Of a stretch of DNA of 64,000 bases, positions 23,680 to 33,115 are shown piece by piece; the stretch's first letter is position 1; every line of letters starts with the position of its first letter. Source of the stretch: JANMMJ01 sp031373255 (GTDB taxonomy: Bacteria > Pseudomonadota > Alphaproteobacteria > Rhizobiales > Aestuariivirgaceae); assembly GCA_031373255.1 (NCBI GenBank), contig JANMMJ010000057.1, positions 1 through 64,000 on the forward strand. Direction: 5' to 3'. Position numbers and translations under genes: made by a program. The notes below the pieces were generated by a model. It was not told the DNA's origin. It worked only from the letters and a program-made list of their open reading frames with translations, and did not search any database.

Positions 23680-25014
23680 ATGAACATTATCCGAATCGAC
23701 GAAAACACCGCGACCAAGACGCCAGGCCAGAAGCTGAACAGCGAGCGTATTGCCGTGATCGGCCTGGGCTATGTCGGCTTGCCCGTCGCGGTGTCCTTTG
23801 CCAAGGCTTACGAAAGCGTCGTTGGCTTCGATATCTCGAAGCGCCGCGTTGAAGCCCTGCTGCGCCATGAGGACTGGACCGACGAAGTCAGCACCGACGA
23901 GCTGAAAAACGGCACGCTGAAGGTGACGTCATCGACCGAAGACCTGAAGAACGCCACCTTCTTCGTCGTGACCGTGCCAACCCCGGTCGACAATCTGCAC
24001 CGCCCGGACCTTAGCCCCATCGAGAGCGCCTGCCGCACCATTGCTCCCTATCTCAGCAAGGGTGCCGTCGTGGTATTTGAATCGACAGTCTATCCGGGCG
24101 TCACCGACGACATTTGCGGGCCGCTCCTCGAAAAGGTTTCAAATCTCAAGCGCGGCGTCGATTTCAAGCTCGCCTATTCTCCCGAGCGCATCAATCCCGG
24201 CGACCGCGAGCATCGCCTTGAAACCATCACCAAGATCGTCTCCGGCGAGGATGCCGAAACCCTCGACCGCGTTGCCGATGCCTATGGCAGCATCATCCGG
24301 GCCGGGATCTACCGGGCCCAGAGCATCAAGGTGGCGGAAGCCGCCAAGGTCCTCGAAAACACCCAGCGCGATCTCAACATCGCCCTAATGAACGAACTGT
24401 CGCTGATTCTCGACCGGATGAACATCCGCACCAAGGATGTCCTCGATGCCGCCGGCACCAAATGGAACTTCCTGAAATTCTCGCCAGGCCTGGTGGGCGG
24501 CCACTGCATCGGCGTCGATCCCTACTATCTCACCACCGCAGCGGAGGCATTGGGCTACTATCCCCAGGTCATTCTTGCCGGCCGCCGCATCAACGATGAC
24601 ATGGGCCGCATTATCGCCCGCAAGGCCGTCAAGATGCTGATCGAAGCCGGTTCCTCGGTGCGCGGCGCCAGGGTCGGCGTGCTTGGCCTCACCTTCAAGG
24701 AAAACGTGCCCGACCTGCGCAATTCCAAGGTTCCCGACATCATCAATGAACTGGCCGATTTCGGCGTCAAGTCAATGATCCACGATCCCTTTGCCGGGGC
24801 CCACGAAGCCCATGAGGAATATGGCATCACGCTGTCCAATCTCGAGGAATTCAACGGCCTCGATGCCTTGATCCTCGCCGTCAACCATCACCAGTATCTC
24901 GCCATGGCCGACGGCCTCACGGGCCGGATTCGCGACGGTGGCGTGCTGATCGACGTCAAATCCGCACTCGACCCCAGGTCGGTCCGCAGTGACATCCTCT
25001 ACTGGAGCCTTTAG
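23680..25014 (+). CDS. tviB: nucleotide sugar dehydrogenase, TviB/WbpO-like (UDP-N-acetylhexosamine 6-dehydrogenase)
   Basis: 444 aa from ATG 23680 (GTG 23671 overlaps the previous stop and is an alternative). The N-terminal NAD domain begins RIAVIGLGYVGLPVAVSFA; the middle domain holds the catalytic Lys in AEAAKVLENTQRDLNIALMNE and the catalytic Cys in SPGLVGGHCIGVDPYYL; the C-terminal UDP-binding domain starts at GARVGVLGLTFKENVPDLRNS. The KVLENTQRD signature is that of the TviB/WbpA group acting on N-acetylated sugars, not UDP-glucose dehydrogenase. The expected product is a UDP-N-acetyl-hexosaminuronate. It is coupled to the epimerase gene. Confidence 0.9.
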   Translation: MNIIRIDENTATKTPGQKLNSERIAVIGLGYVGLPVAVSFAKAYESVVGFDISKRRVEALLRHEDWTDEVSTDELKNGTLKVTSSTEDLKNATFFVVTVPTPVDNLHRPDLSPIESACRTIAPYLSKGAVVVFESTVYPGVTDDICGPLLEKVSNLKRGVDFKLAYSPERINPGDREHRLETITKIVSGEDAETLDRVADAYGSIIRAGIYRAQSIKVAEAAKVLENTQRDLNIALMNELSLILDRMNIRTKDVLDAAGTKWNFLKFSPGLVGGHCIGVDPYYLTTAAEALGYYPQVILAGRRINDDMGRIIARKAVKMLIEAGSSVRGARVGVLGLTFKENVPDLRNSKVPDIINELADFGVKSMIHDPFAGAHEAHEEYGITLSNLEEFNGLDALILAVNHHQYLAMADGLTGRIRDGGVLIDVKSALDPRSVRSDILYWSL

Positions 25015-25135
25015 CTGTAACAGGCGCAAGCCACCGATACGTGCAATGATTCGCGCATGAGGCAGCGGCCGCTGGCGGCACTGGCTTCATGCGCCAAATA
25101 TCGTTAGAAGCCGCCTGCAAACTGTATTTGATCAG

Positions 25136-27145
25136 ATGAATTTGATTCCCGGAGTTTCAAGAGTGGGTCCCAAGAACAAGAGAGCGGCGCTTGCCGAGGC
25201 GATGGGCATGCCGGCCGGATTCGGTCCGGACATGAACTATCAGCGCCCCTTCATGGACGTGCGCGAACTCATCTCGTCGCTGTGGCGCGAACGCAATCAC
25301 GTCATGGCAGCGGTCGCCGCGGCTCTCATTCTGGCCGCCCTCTATCTGCTGATCACCCCCAAGACCTACACCGCCACCGCCCAGATCCTCATCGACATCA
25401 ACCGCCCGCTGACTGGCGAGGCACAGTCGATGAACTCCGATACGACCCGCTTCATGATGGGCCCGGTCATTGACAGCCAGGTCGAAATCATGCGGGCCAG
25501 CCGCATCCTGCGCCGCGTCATCGAAAAGATTGACTATCAGCATCAGGACGATGCGGTTGCGCCGGAAACTCCTGCAGAAGCACCCAAGGCTCCCGCGGTA
25601 ACGGCAGCCGGCAACGCAGCGGATGCCGCCGAGCGCGAAGACGCCATGCTCGCATCCGTCGCCAAGTTTCAGCAGAACCTCGACGTCCGCCGCAAGGGCC
25701 TCACGCTGATCCTGCTCATCCAGTTCAGCGATCGCGATCCGGAAATCGCCGCCAGGGGCGCCAACGCCGTTGTGGAAGAATACCTTGCCGACCGTGAACG
25801 CACCGAGCAGCAAGCTTCCAAGCGCGCCATTGCAACGCTGTCCGCCCGTATTGCCCAGGCCCGCAAAGATATCACCGACGGCGAAACCCGGCTGCAGAAG
25901 CTGAGCAACGACAACAACCTTGTCTCAGCTGGCGGCGCCACGCTTGACGAACGCGAGGTCGCCGAAACTTCTTCGCAGCTCACCATTGCCCGCGCAGAGG
26001 AAACCCGGCTGCTCGCCGACCTGCAGCAGTGGGAGGCCCAATCCAAGGATACCACCGGCATCACGACGATCGGCAAGCTGGGCGATGCCCGGCGCAATCA
26101 CGAAGTGGCGCGCAATCAGGTGGAACTGCTGGAAGCAAAGTTCAATGTGCTGAAGCAGGCGTTCGCCGCCAAGAGCACGGTGATGAATACCTATACCGAG
26201 CTGCAAAAGGAAACCCAGACCACCCGCGACAATTATTTGGCCATGGTGGCGCGCGTCAAGCAGCTCGAAATGGAGCGCAACTATTCAATGCTCGATATCC
26301 AGATGCTGGACAGCGCCGGCGTTCCGCAGGGGCCATCAAGCCCCAACTTTCCGCTTGTGCTGGCCGGCGGCCTCTTGGCTGGACTCGGCATCGGCGTCAC
26401 CTTCGCCTTGATCCGCAACCACATCTCGACGGTTCTGCGCACCCCCTCGCAGGTGCAGGGCAGCCTTGGCGTACCGCACATCGCGTCGCTCCGGCAATTG
26501 AGCAGCAAGAACAGCGATCCCTTCACCCTCCTCGGCACCCATCCCAATTCGCAGTTCGTCCAGGGTATATTGTTGATTCACCGCTTCCTGGCGGAAATCA
26601 GAAGCAGCGGACAGCGCGTCATCGCGGTGATTTCAGTCAACGATGGCGACGGCAAATCAACCATCGCCTCTGCCCTCGCGCAGTATGCCGCCGCGATCAC
26701 CCATCAGAAGACCGCGCTCATCGACTGCGACACGCATCAGCGCACCCTGTCCAGCCGCTTTGCGCCCGACTCTCCGCATTCCTTCGCGCAAGTCATTGAT
26801 GGCTCGCTCACCCCTGCAGGCGCCCTCATCGATCCACCCAGTTGTGCATTTTCCATCTGCACCGCACCACGTGAGGAAAACACGCTCGGCAATATTGAAA
26901 TGCTGATGTCGCAAGCGATGACCAAATTCGTCAAGGCCATCGGCCGCGAGTACGATCTTGTCATCCTCGATACCGCGGGCCTCCTGAAGAATGTCGAAAC
27001 CCGCGCGCTGATTGGCATGGCCGATATCGTCATCATGGTCGTCGACGCGCGTACCACGACTGTCGAGGATGTCGCGGCCATCAAGGATCTCGCACCCGAT
27101 CTCGAAAACAAGCTCGCGGGCGTTGTCCTCAATCATGTGAGCTGA
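25136..27145 (+). CDS. Wzc/ExoP-like polysaccharide co-polymerase with tyrosine-kinase-type domain
   Basis: 669 aa. A membrane segment at about residues 58-78 (VMAAVAAALILAALYLLIT) opens the Wzz-type chain-length domain, a long coiled-coil region fills about 200-390, and a second membrane segment lies near 410. The cytoplasmic C-terminal part is a BY-kinase: Walker A VNDGDGKSTIA, Walker A' ALIDCDTHQ, Walker B YDLVILDTAG. The chain ends soon after the fold (LAGVVLNHVS) with no tyrosine-rich tail, unlike classical Wzc. It probably controls polymer length together with the Wzy-like and export proteins. The start at 25136 has a weak ribosome site; GTG 25163 is an alternative. Confidence 0.9.
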   Translation: MNLIPGVSRVGPKNKRAALAEAMGMPAGFGPDMNYQRPFMDVRELISSLWRERNHVMAAVAAALILAALYLLITPKTYTATAQILIDINRPLTGEAQSMNSDTTRFMMGPVIDSQVEIMRASRILRRVIEKIDYQHQDDAVAPETPAEAPKAPAVTAAGNAADAAEREDAMLASVAKFQQNLDVRRKGLTLILLIQFSDRDPEIAARGANAVVEEYLADRERTEQQASKRAIATLSARIAQARKDITDGETRLQKLSNDNNLVSAGGATLDEREVAETSSQLTIARAEETRLLADLQQWEAQSKDTTGITTIGKLGDARRNHEVARNQVELLEAKFNVLKQAFAAKSTVMNTYTELQKETQTTRDNYLAMVARVKQLEMERNYSMLDIQMLDSAGVPQGPSSPNFPLVLAGGLLAGLGIGVTFALIRNHISTVLRTPSQVQGSLGVPHIASLRQLSSKNSDPFTLLGTHPNSQFVQGILLIHRFLAEIRSSGQRVIAVISVNDGDGKSTIASALAQYAAAITHQKTALIDCDTHQRTLSSRFAPDSPHSFAQVIDGSLTPAGALIDPPSCAFSICTAPREENTLGNIEMLMSQAMTKFVKAIGREYDLVILDTAGLLKNVETRALIGMADIVIMVVDARTTTVEDVAAIKDLAPDLENKLAGVVLNHVS

Positions 27146-27182
27146 CGGCACAATTGAGGAAACCGGTTGTGGAGATCAGTTC

Positions 27183-28442
27183 TTGAACATCCTGCTGGCA
27201 GCACTCTATCTCATGGTGGTGATGCTCTACACCGCCCTGACCAAGCTGTCGGTCGGCCTCCCGCTGCGCACCGTCGTATTACTCTTTCTCTCGGGTTTGA
27301 TCGTCTTCGCTTATCCCCGCGAGGCGCGTGACTTTCTCAGAAGGCACGTCGCAATTACCGGTGCCTTCGCTGCACTTGGCGTCATTGGCATCGTGCTGAC
27401 CTACTATAGCGAGCGCAGCATTGGCAGCACGTTCGAGGGACTGACATCGAATATCGTCCAGCCCTATCTCATTCTCTTCTGCGTGCTGCAATTGATCCGC
27501 TTGATCGGCGTCTGGCCGGTGGCCATGCTGACCTTCGCTGGCGCCGCACTGACCGGCTTTGTGGCGCTGCTGCAGTTCTTTGATGTTGAAATCGGCTGGC
27601 GCCTGCGCGAAATGACCAGCGACTTGCAGCATGAACCGTCTGCCATCCAGACTTACGTGCGAAGCCGCGAGCGGGCCCTCGGCCTGTCGCTGTCGCCGAT
27701 CGTCTTCTCCTACCATATGACTTGCACCTATCTGGCGCTGAACGTTCTCTACCGATTCCACTATCTACGGTTCTTCACCTACTACGGCAGTGTCTTCCTG
27801 GTGGCTGTTGCCACGCTGGCCAATGGCACGCGCTCGGTGCTGCTCGGAATCGTCGCCAGCGAAATGATCATGGAACTCCGCCGTGGCACGCCACGCGCCA
27901 TCCTTCAGGTCGGCCTCATCGCCGCCGCGGGTGCGGCCTTCTATCTCTACGCCGAAGCCACCGGTTCGCGTGTTGCCGACACGGAGGATGCCTCGGCCCT
28001 GGGGCGCATCGTCCTGTTCAATTTTGGCGTCCGGCTGGCGATTGATAACCCGCTTGGCTTTGGTTGGGATTTTAATCCGGCAGGCTTCGCCTGGCTCTAT
28101 TGGGAGCATCTCTCGGATTTCGTCAATGCCGACGGGGTATTCCGCCTTGGATTGCACAATGCCTATCTCAACTTCTTCCTCATGTATGGCCTGGCGGGCG
28201 TTGCCGTCGCCATCATCGCCCTGTTTTACGACCCGCGTTACGTGTTCATGGCCTCGCTCTATCTCTCCGCCTACATCGTCCACATTGTGGTGCACAACAA
28301 CGGCATGTTCATCGGCGACTACTTCTTCTGGTTTTCCTTCGGAATCATGATGGACATCTTCGAGCGGCAGGGCTTCAGCTTCGGCGCCACGGCCCAGCCC
28401 TACCAGCCAACCGTCTTCGCTCCGCAGCGCCGCTGGACGTGA
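27183..28442 (+). CDS. Wzy-like polysaccharide polymerase / O-antigen ligase family membrane protein
   Basis: 419 aa with about ten or more membrane segments and a periplasmic loop carrying the usual charged pattern (LHNAYLNFFLMYGLAGVAVAII, in which the HN.YL motif is that of the O-antigen ligase/Wzy superfamily). The start is TTG at 27183, with GGAG 8 bases upstream; no ATG is available at the N-terminus. It follows the Wzc-like gene by 37 bases in the same direction. It should join repeat units at the periplasmic face of the inner membrane. Confidence 0.85.
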   Translation: MNILLAALYLMVVMLYTALTKLSVGLPLRTVVLLFLSGLIVFAYPREARDFLRRHVAITGAFAALGVIGIVLTYYSERSIGSTFEGLTSNIVQPYLILFCVLQLIRLIGVWPVAMLTFAGAALTGFVALLQFFDVEIGWRLREMTSDLQHEPSAIQTYVRSRERALGLSLSPIVFSYHMTCTYLALNVLYRFHYLRFFTYYGSVFLVAVATLANGTRSVLLGIVASEMIMELRRGTPRAILQVGLIAAAGAAFYLYAEATGSRVADTEDASALGRIVLFNFGVRLAIDNPLGFGWDFNPAGFAWLYWEHLSDFVNADGVFRLGLHNAYLNFFLMYGLAGVAVAIIALFYDPRYVFMASLYLSAYIVHIVVHNNGMFIGDYFFWFSFGIMMDIFERQGFSFGATAQPYQPTVFAPQRRWT

Positions 28443-28604
28443 GTCCAACCCGCGTTAAGCACAGACAGATTTTCCACGGTCACGCGATCGATTTGCCTGT
28501 TCAATAGCTTGGCCCCCGCCCTTTTCTGGGCTAAATTATCTGGTGCGGTGAGTACCAGGCGTTTCAGGTGGTCCGGCTCTTCAGAGCGTGATCGGAGTGA
28601 AGTT

Positions 28605-29897
28605 ATGACAACCAGGTCTATCGCATCTCGAGGCAACACCGTTTCGCTATGGCGTCAAAGGGCCAGGGTGGCGCTTCTGGCCCTGCCGATTGCCGCATTG
28701 GCCTTTGCCCCGGCCGCAATCGCTGACAATTACCGCGTGATGAGCGGCGACGCCCTGAAAATCGATGTCTTTCTCTCGCCCGAGCATTCGGCTGAAACCC
28801 GCGTCGACGACAATGGCCAGGTGACCTTGCCCGCCATTGGCCGCATCCAGGCGGCAGGCCTCACGCTCGAGGAAATCGAGACGTCGATCGTCGATAAATT
28901 GACCAAGCTTTCAGACATTTCGAGCATCCGCGTCACCGCCAGCGTCAGCGAGTACCGGCCGATCTTTGTTGTCGGCCTCGTCAATAATCCCGGAAAATTT
29001 CCCTACGTGGCACGCACCACCGTACTGCAGGCCCTTGCCCTTTCGGGAGGCGTAGGCAACCCGCTTTACCGCCGAAGCGCCCAGTCGAACAATCCGGCCG
29101 ATCTGATTGACCGCCAGGAGCGCTTTGACGTGGCGACCCTCCAGTACTGGTCGGCCCAGGCGCGGCGCCATCGCCTGCTCGCCGAGCAGACCGACTCGGC
29201 CACGGTCGAGTTTCCCGAGGATCTTATCGCCACCCTGACCGCCGCAGGGAAGCAAGGTTTGCTGGAACGGGAACGCGAGATTTTCACCGCCCGCTGGCAG
29301 ACGCTGAACAACAGCCTCGAGGTCACTTCCGCCCAGAAGAGCATCGTGCTGCAGGAAATGGAAAGCGCCAAGAACTACGCGGCTGAAGTCAGCCAATCGG
29401 TTCCTGCCATGCAAAAGGAACTCGATAACCTCACCAGCCTTCGCGACAAGGGACTGACCCGGCGGCTGGAAGTGCTCACCGTGCAGCGCCAGGTATCCGA
29501 CATGCAGCGCGAAACCAGAGCATCCGACCTCAGCATTGCCCGCTCGCGCCGCGAACTGAACGATCTCGACAAGCAGGCATCGAACCTGAAGACCCAGCGC
29601 CAGGCTGAAGTCGCGCAATCGCTTGTCGAAACTGAATCGGAAATCGCCACGCTGAAGGCCCGCATCGACAACCAGGCAAAGCTGTTGCCTGCCGGCTCCA
29701 ATCTGCCGACCGCTGCCGAGAGCACCGAGGATGTCAATGAAATGGCCGTTTCCTTTGAAATCGTGCGGCTCAGCACCAATGGCGTGGCCACGTCTCTGAC
29801 GGCCGACGAAAACACCCTGCTGGCGCCGGGCGACGTGCTGAAGGTCATATCGGCTGTGCCCACGGCGCCGGCCGGTACCGCGGCGATTTCGAACTGA
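28605..29897 (+). CDS. polysaccharide export protein, ExoF-like (Poly_export/SLBB with coiled coil)
   Basis: 430 aa from ATG 28605, with GGAG 7 bases before it. The signal peptide runs to about residue 40 (ALLALPIAALAFAPAAIADN). The Poly_export domain follows at about 42-110 (YRVMSGDALKIDVFLSPEHS), then an SLBB-type segment (RPIFVVGLVNNPGKFPYVARTTVLQALALSGGV). Residues ~200-370 are long helices with heptad character. This layout is that of ExoF of rhizobia and not of the shorter Wza. It should form the periplasmic/outer-membrane part of the export path. Confidence 0.9.
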   Translation: MTTRSIASRGNTVSLWRQRARVALLALPIAALAFAPAAIADNYRVMSGDALKIDVFLSPEHSAETRVDDNGQVTLPAIGRIQAAGLTLEEIETSIVDKLTKLSDISSIRVTASVSEYRPIFVVGLVNNPGKFPYVARTTVLQALALSGGVGNPLYRRSAQSNNPADLIDRQERFDVATLQYWSAQARRHRLLAEQTDSATVEFPEDLIATLTAAGKQGLLEREREIFTARWQTLNNSLEVTSAQKSIVLQEMESAKNYAAEVSQSVPAMQKELDNLTSLRDKGLTRRLEVLTVQRQVSDMQRETRASDLSIARSRRELNDLDKQASNLKTQRQAEVAQSLVETESEIATLKARIDNQAKLLPAGSNLPTAAESTEDVNEMAVSFEIVRLSTNGVATSLTADENTLLAPGDVLKVISAVPTAPAGTAAISN

Positions 29898-29995
29898 TGC
29901 GGCATCAAGGCGTGCGTCATGGCCATTGAACCATGCGCGCCTAAGAGCGTTTGATACTTGAGTAGATGTGCCTGGCGTAACGCGTACCGAAGAGC

Positions 29996-31375
29996 ATGAA
30001 AATGACAGTTCCCGCTTCCCGCAAGTTTCTCAAACATTCAGGAGTGTGGGCGCTCTCGACTGCCCTGCTCATGACGGCAGCAGCGGGCATCATGATCGGC
30101 AAATCCAGCAAGGCTGGAACGTCGCGCATTGAAGCCGGCACCATGACCATGGGCGGCCTGCTGCCAAAAACGAAAATCATCCATGTGACCAATCTTTCGG
30201 ACGGCGGCCCCGGATCGCTGCGCAGCGCTTTGCGGGTCGATGGGCCACGGGTCATCGTTTTTGACGTTGGCGGGGCGATCGAGCTCAAATCCGACCTTCG
30301 CATTGAGAAGCCGGATGTGACCGTCGCCGGCCAGACGGCGCCAAACCCGGGAATTACCCTGCATGGCCACTCACTCAAGGTGAGGGCGAGCAATGTCGTC
30401 GTACAGCACGTCTCCGTGCGGCCATGGAGCGAGACCATGGCGGAGAAGGCTGACGAGCGTGACGGCATTACCATTTTTTCCTGCGATGACTGCGATACGC
30501 CTACCACCGACGTCCTGATTGAGAACGTCAGCGCCAGCTGGTCGGTGGATGAGGGAATTGGGCTTTGGGGCAAGGAGCTTTCCCGTGTGACCATCCGCAA
30601 TTCGCTGATTGCCGAGGCGCTGCGCAATGGCGGTCACGAAAAGGGCGTGCATTCCATGGGGCTTCTGATCGGCGGTGGTGTCGCGGCCGTCGAGGTCACC
30701 GGCAATTTCTTCGTCAGCAATCTCCGGCGTAATCCTGTCGTCGGCGGCGGCGCCAGCGCTTTCATAGCCAACAATTTCATTTACAACCCTGGCCGCAATT
30801 CGGTGCATGTCTATGAAGGGGCAGGCACCAGGGCTTCCCTGATCGGCAATGTCACGATGAAGGGACCTGATACCGACGAGGCCATGTCGCCATTTCAGAT
30901 TCAGGGAAAGCTGGCCAAGAGTTCGCCCGGTGCTGAAATCTATGCGGCGGACAATCATTGCTGCGATGGCCGCATCAAGGCGGGAACGCAATCCTTCTCC
31001 CAGCCGCTGAGTCCCGAGCCGGTGACAACTGCGGCGTCATGGAAGGTTATACCCGCCCAGGACGTCTGGTCCCATGTCAGCCGTTATGCCGGCGCGCGTC
31101 CCGCCGAGCGCGGCACCACCGACGCCCGCATCGTATCGAGTGTCGAGCGCGGCGACGGCAAGGTGATAGACAGCCCGCGCGAAGTGGGCGGCGATATCGT
31201 CCAGGCGAGCACGGAAGCGCCGCCGGCACTCCCTGCAAATCCATTGGCAATGGCGGGCAAGACCGGAATTACGAGGCTCGCCGCCTGGCTGTGCCTCCGT
31301 CATTTTGAGGTGGGCGGCCCCCAGACGCCGCAATGCAGCACCACGGCAGAAGAATTGCGCGCAGCACTCAAATAG
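29996..31375 (+). CDS. pectate-lyase-like right-handed beta-helix protein
   Basis: 459 aa, signal peptide or anchor at about residues 14-36 (HSGVWALSTALLMTAAAGIMIG). From about residue 55 the sequence is a parallel beta-helix of the PL1 type: VTNLSDGGPGSLRSAL, GPRVIVFDVGGAIELKSDLRIEKPDVTVAGQTAPNPGITLHGH, then VQHVSVRPW and ENVSASWSVDEGIGLWG. Such enzymes cleave uronic-acid polymers by beta-elimination. In this setting it probably trims or releases the uronate-containing polysaccharide made by the locus. The last ~100 residues lie outside the helix. Catalytic residues cannot be assigned with confidence. Confidence 0.8.
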   Translation: MKMTVPASRKFLKHSGVWALSTALLMTAAAGIMIGKSSKAGTSRIEAGTMTMGGLLPKTKIIHVTNLSDGGPGSLRSALRVDGPRVIVFDVGGAIELKSDLRIEKPDVTVAGQTAPNPGITLHGHSLKVRASNVVVQHVSVRPWSETMAEKADERDGITIFSCDDCDTPTTDVLIENVSASWSVDEGIGLWGKELSRVTIRNSLIAEALRNGGHEKGVHSMGLLIGGGVAAVEVTGNFFVSNLRRNPVVGGGASAFIANNFIYNPGRNSVHVYEGAGTRASLIGNVTMKGPDTDEAMSPFQIQGKLAKSSPGAEIYAADNHCCDGRIKAGTQSFSQPLSPEPVTTAASWKVIPAQDVWSHVSRYAGARPAERGTTDARIVSSVERGDGKVIDSPREVGGDIVQASTEAPPALPANPLAMAGKTGITRLAAWLCLRHFEVGGPQTPQCSTTAEELRAALK

Positions 31376-31705
31376 TCTTGCAGAACGGCTGGGTTGATGG
31401 TCTGCGGCTGCCGGATGAAATGAATCCGGCGACGACGATACTTCTGTTTGTCTTGGCCACGAAAATGACAGATAGTGCTCCCACAATTAAAAAAGCGAGG
31501 GTGGGGAGCCTGAAAATCCGGTCGTTTAGCCGCTTAAACCAAATTTAAGTGTGTCTTCTGCCAGGATTGGCGATCTGAACTGCGGTGGAATAGACTTGTT
31601 ACGTTGAGGTGCGAAGAAGCTTACCCGTCACGGTGGAGTCCATAATCCGCCGGCCGCCAGAGCTCAGGGATCAAGATAAGGCACAGCTACCTTGTAAAAG
31701 CAGCA
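31376..31705. other. non-coding stretch after the lyase-like gene
   Basis: 330 bases with no credible gene. It may hold the promoter for the 70-aa ORF; I see no clear boxes and no strong hairpin. Confidence 0.4.
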
Positions 31706-31918
31706 ATGCAGCGAAGAGGGAGAGAGACTTTGCTGAGGAGCATTACGACCCCACAGGGATCTGGCGTGGCCAAACATGAATTGCGCTCAGCGATTCATGC
31801 ATTGACGTGCATCAACAGGGATGGATTTGAGACCGGGCTCGACCTGGTTCTCAAGAATGTTTTGGTGTTTGGATCGGTAACACTGGTTGTCGCCGCAGGA
31901 GCCTACGCCATCGCCTGA
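31706..31918 (+). CDS. small hypothetical protein with one C-terminal membrane segment
   Basis: 70 aa if ATG 31706 is used; a shorter form from GTG 31766 is possible. The C-terminal ~22 residues (NVLVFGSVTLVVAAGAYAIA) form one likely membrane helix, and the rest is polar. Its TGA abuts the TCA (stop) of the convergent sugar-transferase gene, giving TGATCA. I recognise no family. Codon use is like the neighbours, which is mild support for a real gene. Confidence 0.4.
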   Translation: MQRRGRETLLRSITTPQGSGVAKHELRSAIHALTCINRDGFETGLDLVLKNVLVFGSVTLVVAAGAYAIA

Positions 31919-32764
31919 TCAGTGGGCCTTGCCTGTCAGGAATTCCTTGACGAAGGTCTGGACGATGATTTTCACGTCGAGCAGCAGGTTCTGTTGCGCC
32001 ACATAACGCACATCGTTTTCCAGCCGCTTGATAGCCGTTTCGCGCGACCACATGGCGCCGCGGCAGCCTGAAACCTGCGCCAGCCCGGTGATTCCTGGCC
32101 GGACGTCATAACGGCTGCGATAGGGGTCGGACGTTGCCAGCGTCTCGAAAAACGTATCGCCGATCGCCGTCAGCGGTGCATGCGGACGTGGTCCAACGAT
32201 CGACATGTCGCCATTGAGGACGTTGAGAAGCTGCGGCAGCTCGTCAAGGCTGGTGCGCCGCAGGAATGCGCCAATACGGAACACCCGGTCGTCCTGTTCC
32301 TTGGTCTGGTTAACAATACCGCCAGCCGAATCACTGACTACCATGGTCCTGAACTTGTAAATTGAGAACAATTGGCAGTCTCGGCCATGCCGCATCTGTC
32401 TGAAAAAGACCGGCCCGGGGCTTGAATACTTGACCAGTGCGGCGATCAACAGCAGAACAGGAGCAAGTAAAATCAAAGCAATACTGGCAAAGCAAAAGTC
32501 AAAACTGCGCTTGCCGAATCTGGTCCACCAGCTACTGCGGTTTGCTGGCAAGGCAGCACGCCCGACAACCCGGCCCGCGATATTATACGTGAAGCCTGGA
32601 ACGTTGCCACTCCCATGTACTACGCGTTTTACGCCGCCAGCCTGCGTAGGCTTTGAAATAGATACAAAAAATGGCGAGCGCGTTGTTCCGGCTCCACTGC
32701 GATAACGACGCAGATGATTGCCGTGAGAAGTCGTCCCACGCGCATCGCGGTCCGTTGTGGTCAT
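31919..32764 (-). CDS. undecaprenyl-phosphate sugar phosphotransferase (ExoY/WcaJ-type, short form)
   Basis: 281 aa from ATG 32764 (GGACGGACGA upstream; a TTG at 32806 is less likely). One membrane segment near residue ~95 (DFCFASIALILLAPVLLLIAALVKY) is followed by the catalytic bacterial sugar transferase domain: SPGPVFFRQMRHG, SIYKFRTMV, RTSLDELPQLLNVLNGDMSIVGPRP, and VRPGITGLAQVSG. It puts the first sugar phosphate on undecaprenyl phosphate. It is the only gene of the main cluster that runs on the minus strand within it, so its promoter lies in the 32765-33115 gap. Confidence 0.92.
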   Translation of the reverse strand: MTTTDRDARGTTSHGNHLRRYRSGAGTTRSPFFVSISKPTQAGGVKRVVHGSGNVPGFTYNIAGRVVGRAALPANRSSWWTRFGKRSFDFCFASIALILLAPVLLLIAALVKYSSPGPVFFRQMRHGRDCQLFSIYKFRTMVVSDSAGGIVNQTKEQDDRVFRIGAFLRRTSLDELPQLLNVLNGDMSIVGPRPHAPLTAIGDTFFETLATSDPYRSRYDVRPGITGLAQVSGCRGAMWSRETAIKRLENDVRYVAQQNLLLDVKIIVQTFVKEFLTGKAH

Positions 32765-33034
32765 TCGTCCGTCCCAACCCGAAGAGGCCAAACAATGAAG
32801 CAGCAAAGCTTGGCCTTGGATCCCAATGCAGTTTGAATATTAGCGGCTAATTCGAATCACGCAAGGCCATTATTGCGTCAAATTGAATAACCACGGTGAA
32901 CAGACAACGAACAGTTAATATTAACGTTAAAGCGGTCCGGTTTTGGCACAGTTGCTTGCGTGCTAATTACCCTGTTACTAACCTTAATTCAAAGATTCAC
33001 TGTGCCACAAATTAACAATAACGCCACGCGCATG

Positions 33035-33063
33035 TTGACTTGCGGGTGCCCTGACCGTAATTC
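33035..33063 (+). promoter_or_regulatory. candidate sigma-70 promoter before the glycosyltransferase gene
   Basis: TTGACT at 33035-33040 and TAATTC at 33058-33063 with 17 bases between, 53 bases before the start at 33116. The whole gap 32765-33115 is AT-rich compared with its surroundings and serves two divergent genes. Confidence 0.5.
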
Positions 33064-33115
33064 CTATTAGGGTTTTGTTAACCAAGCCCTAACGGCGCAC
33101 ACGGGGGTGTGAAGA

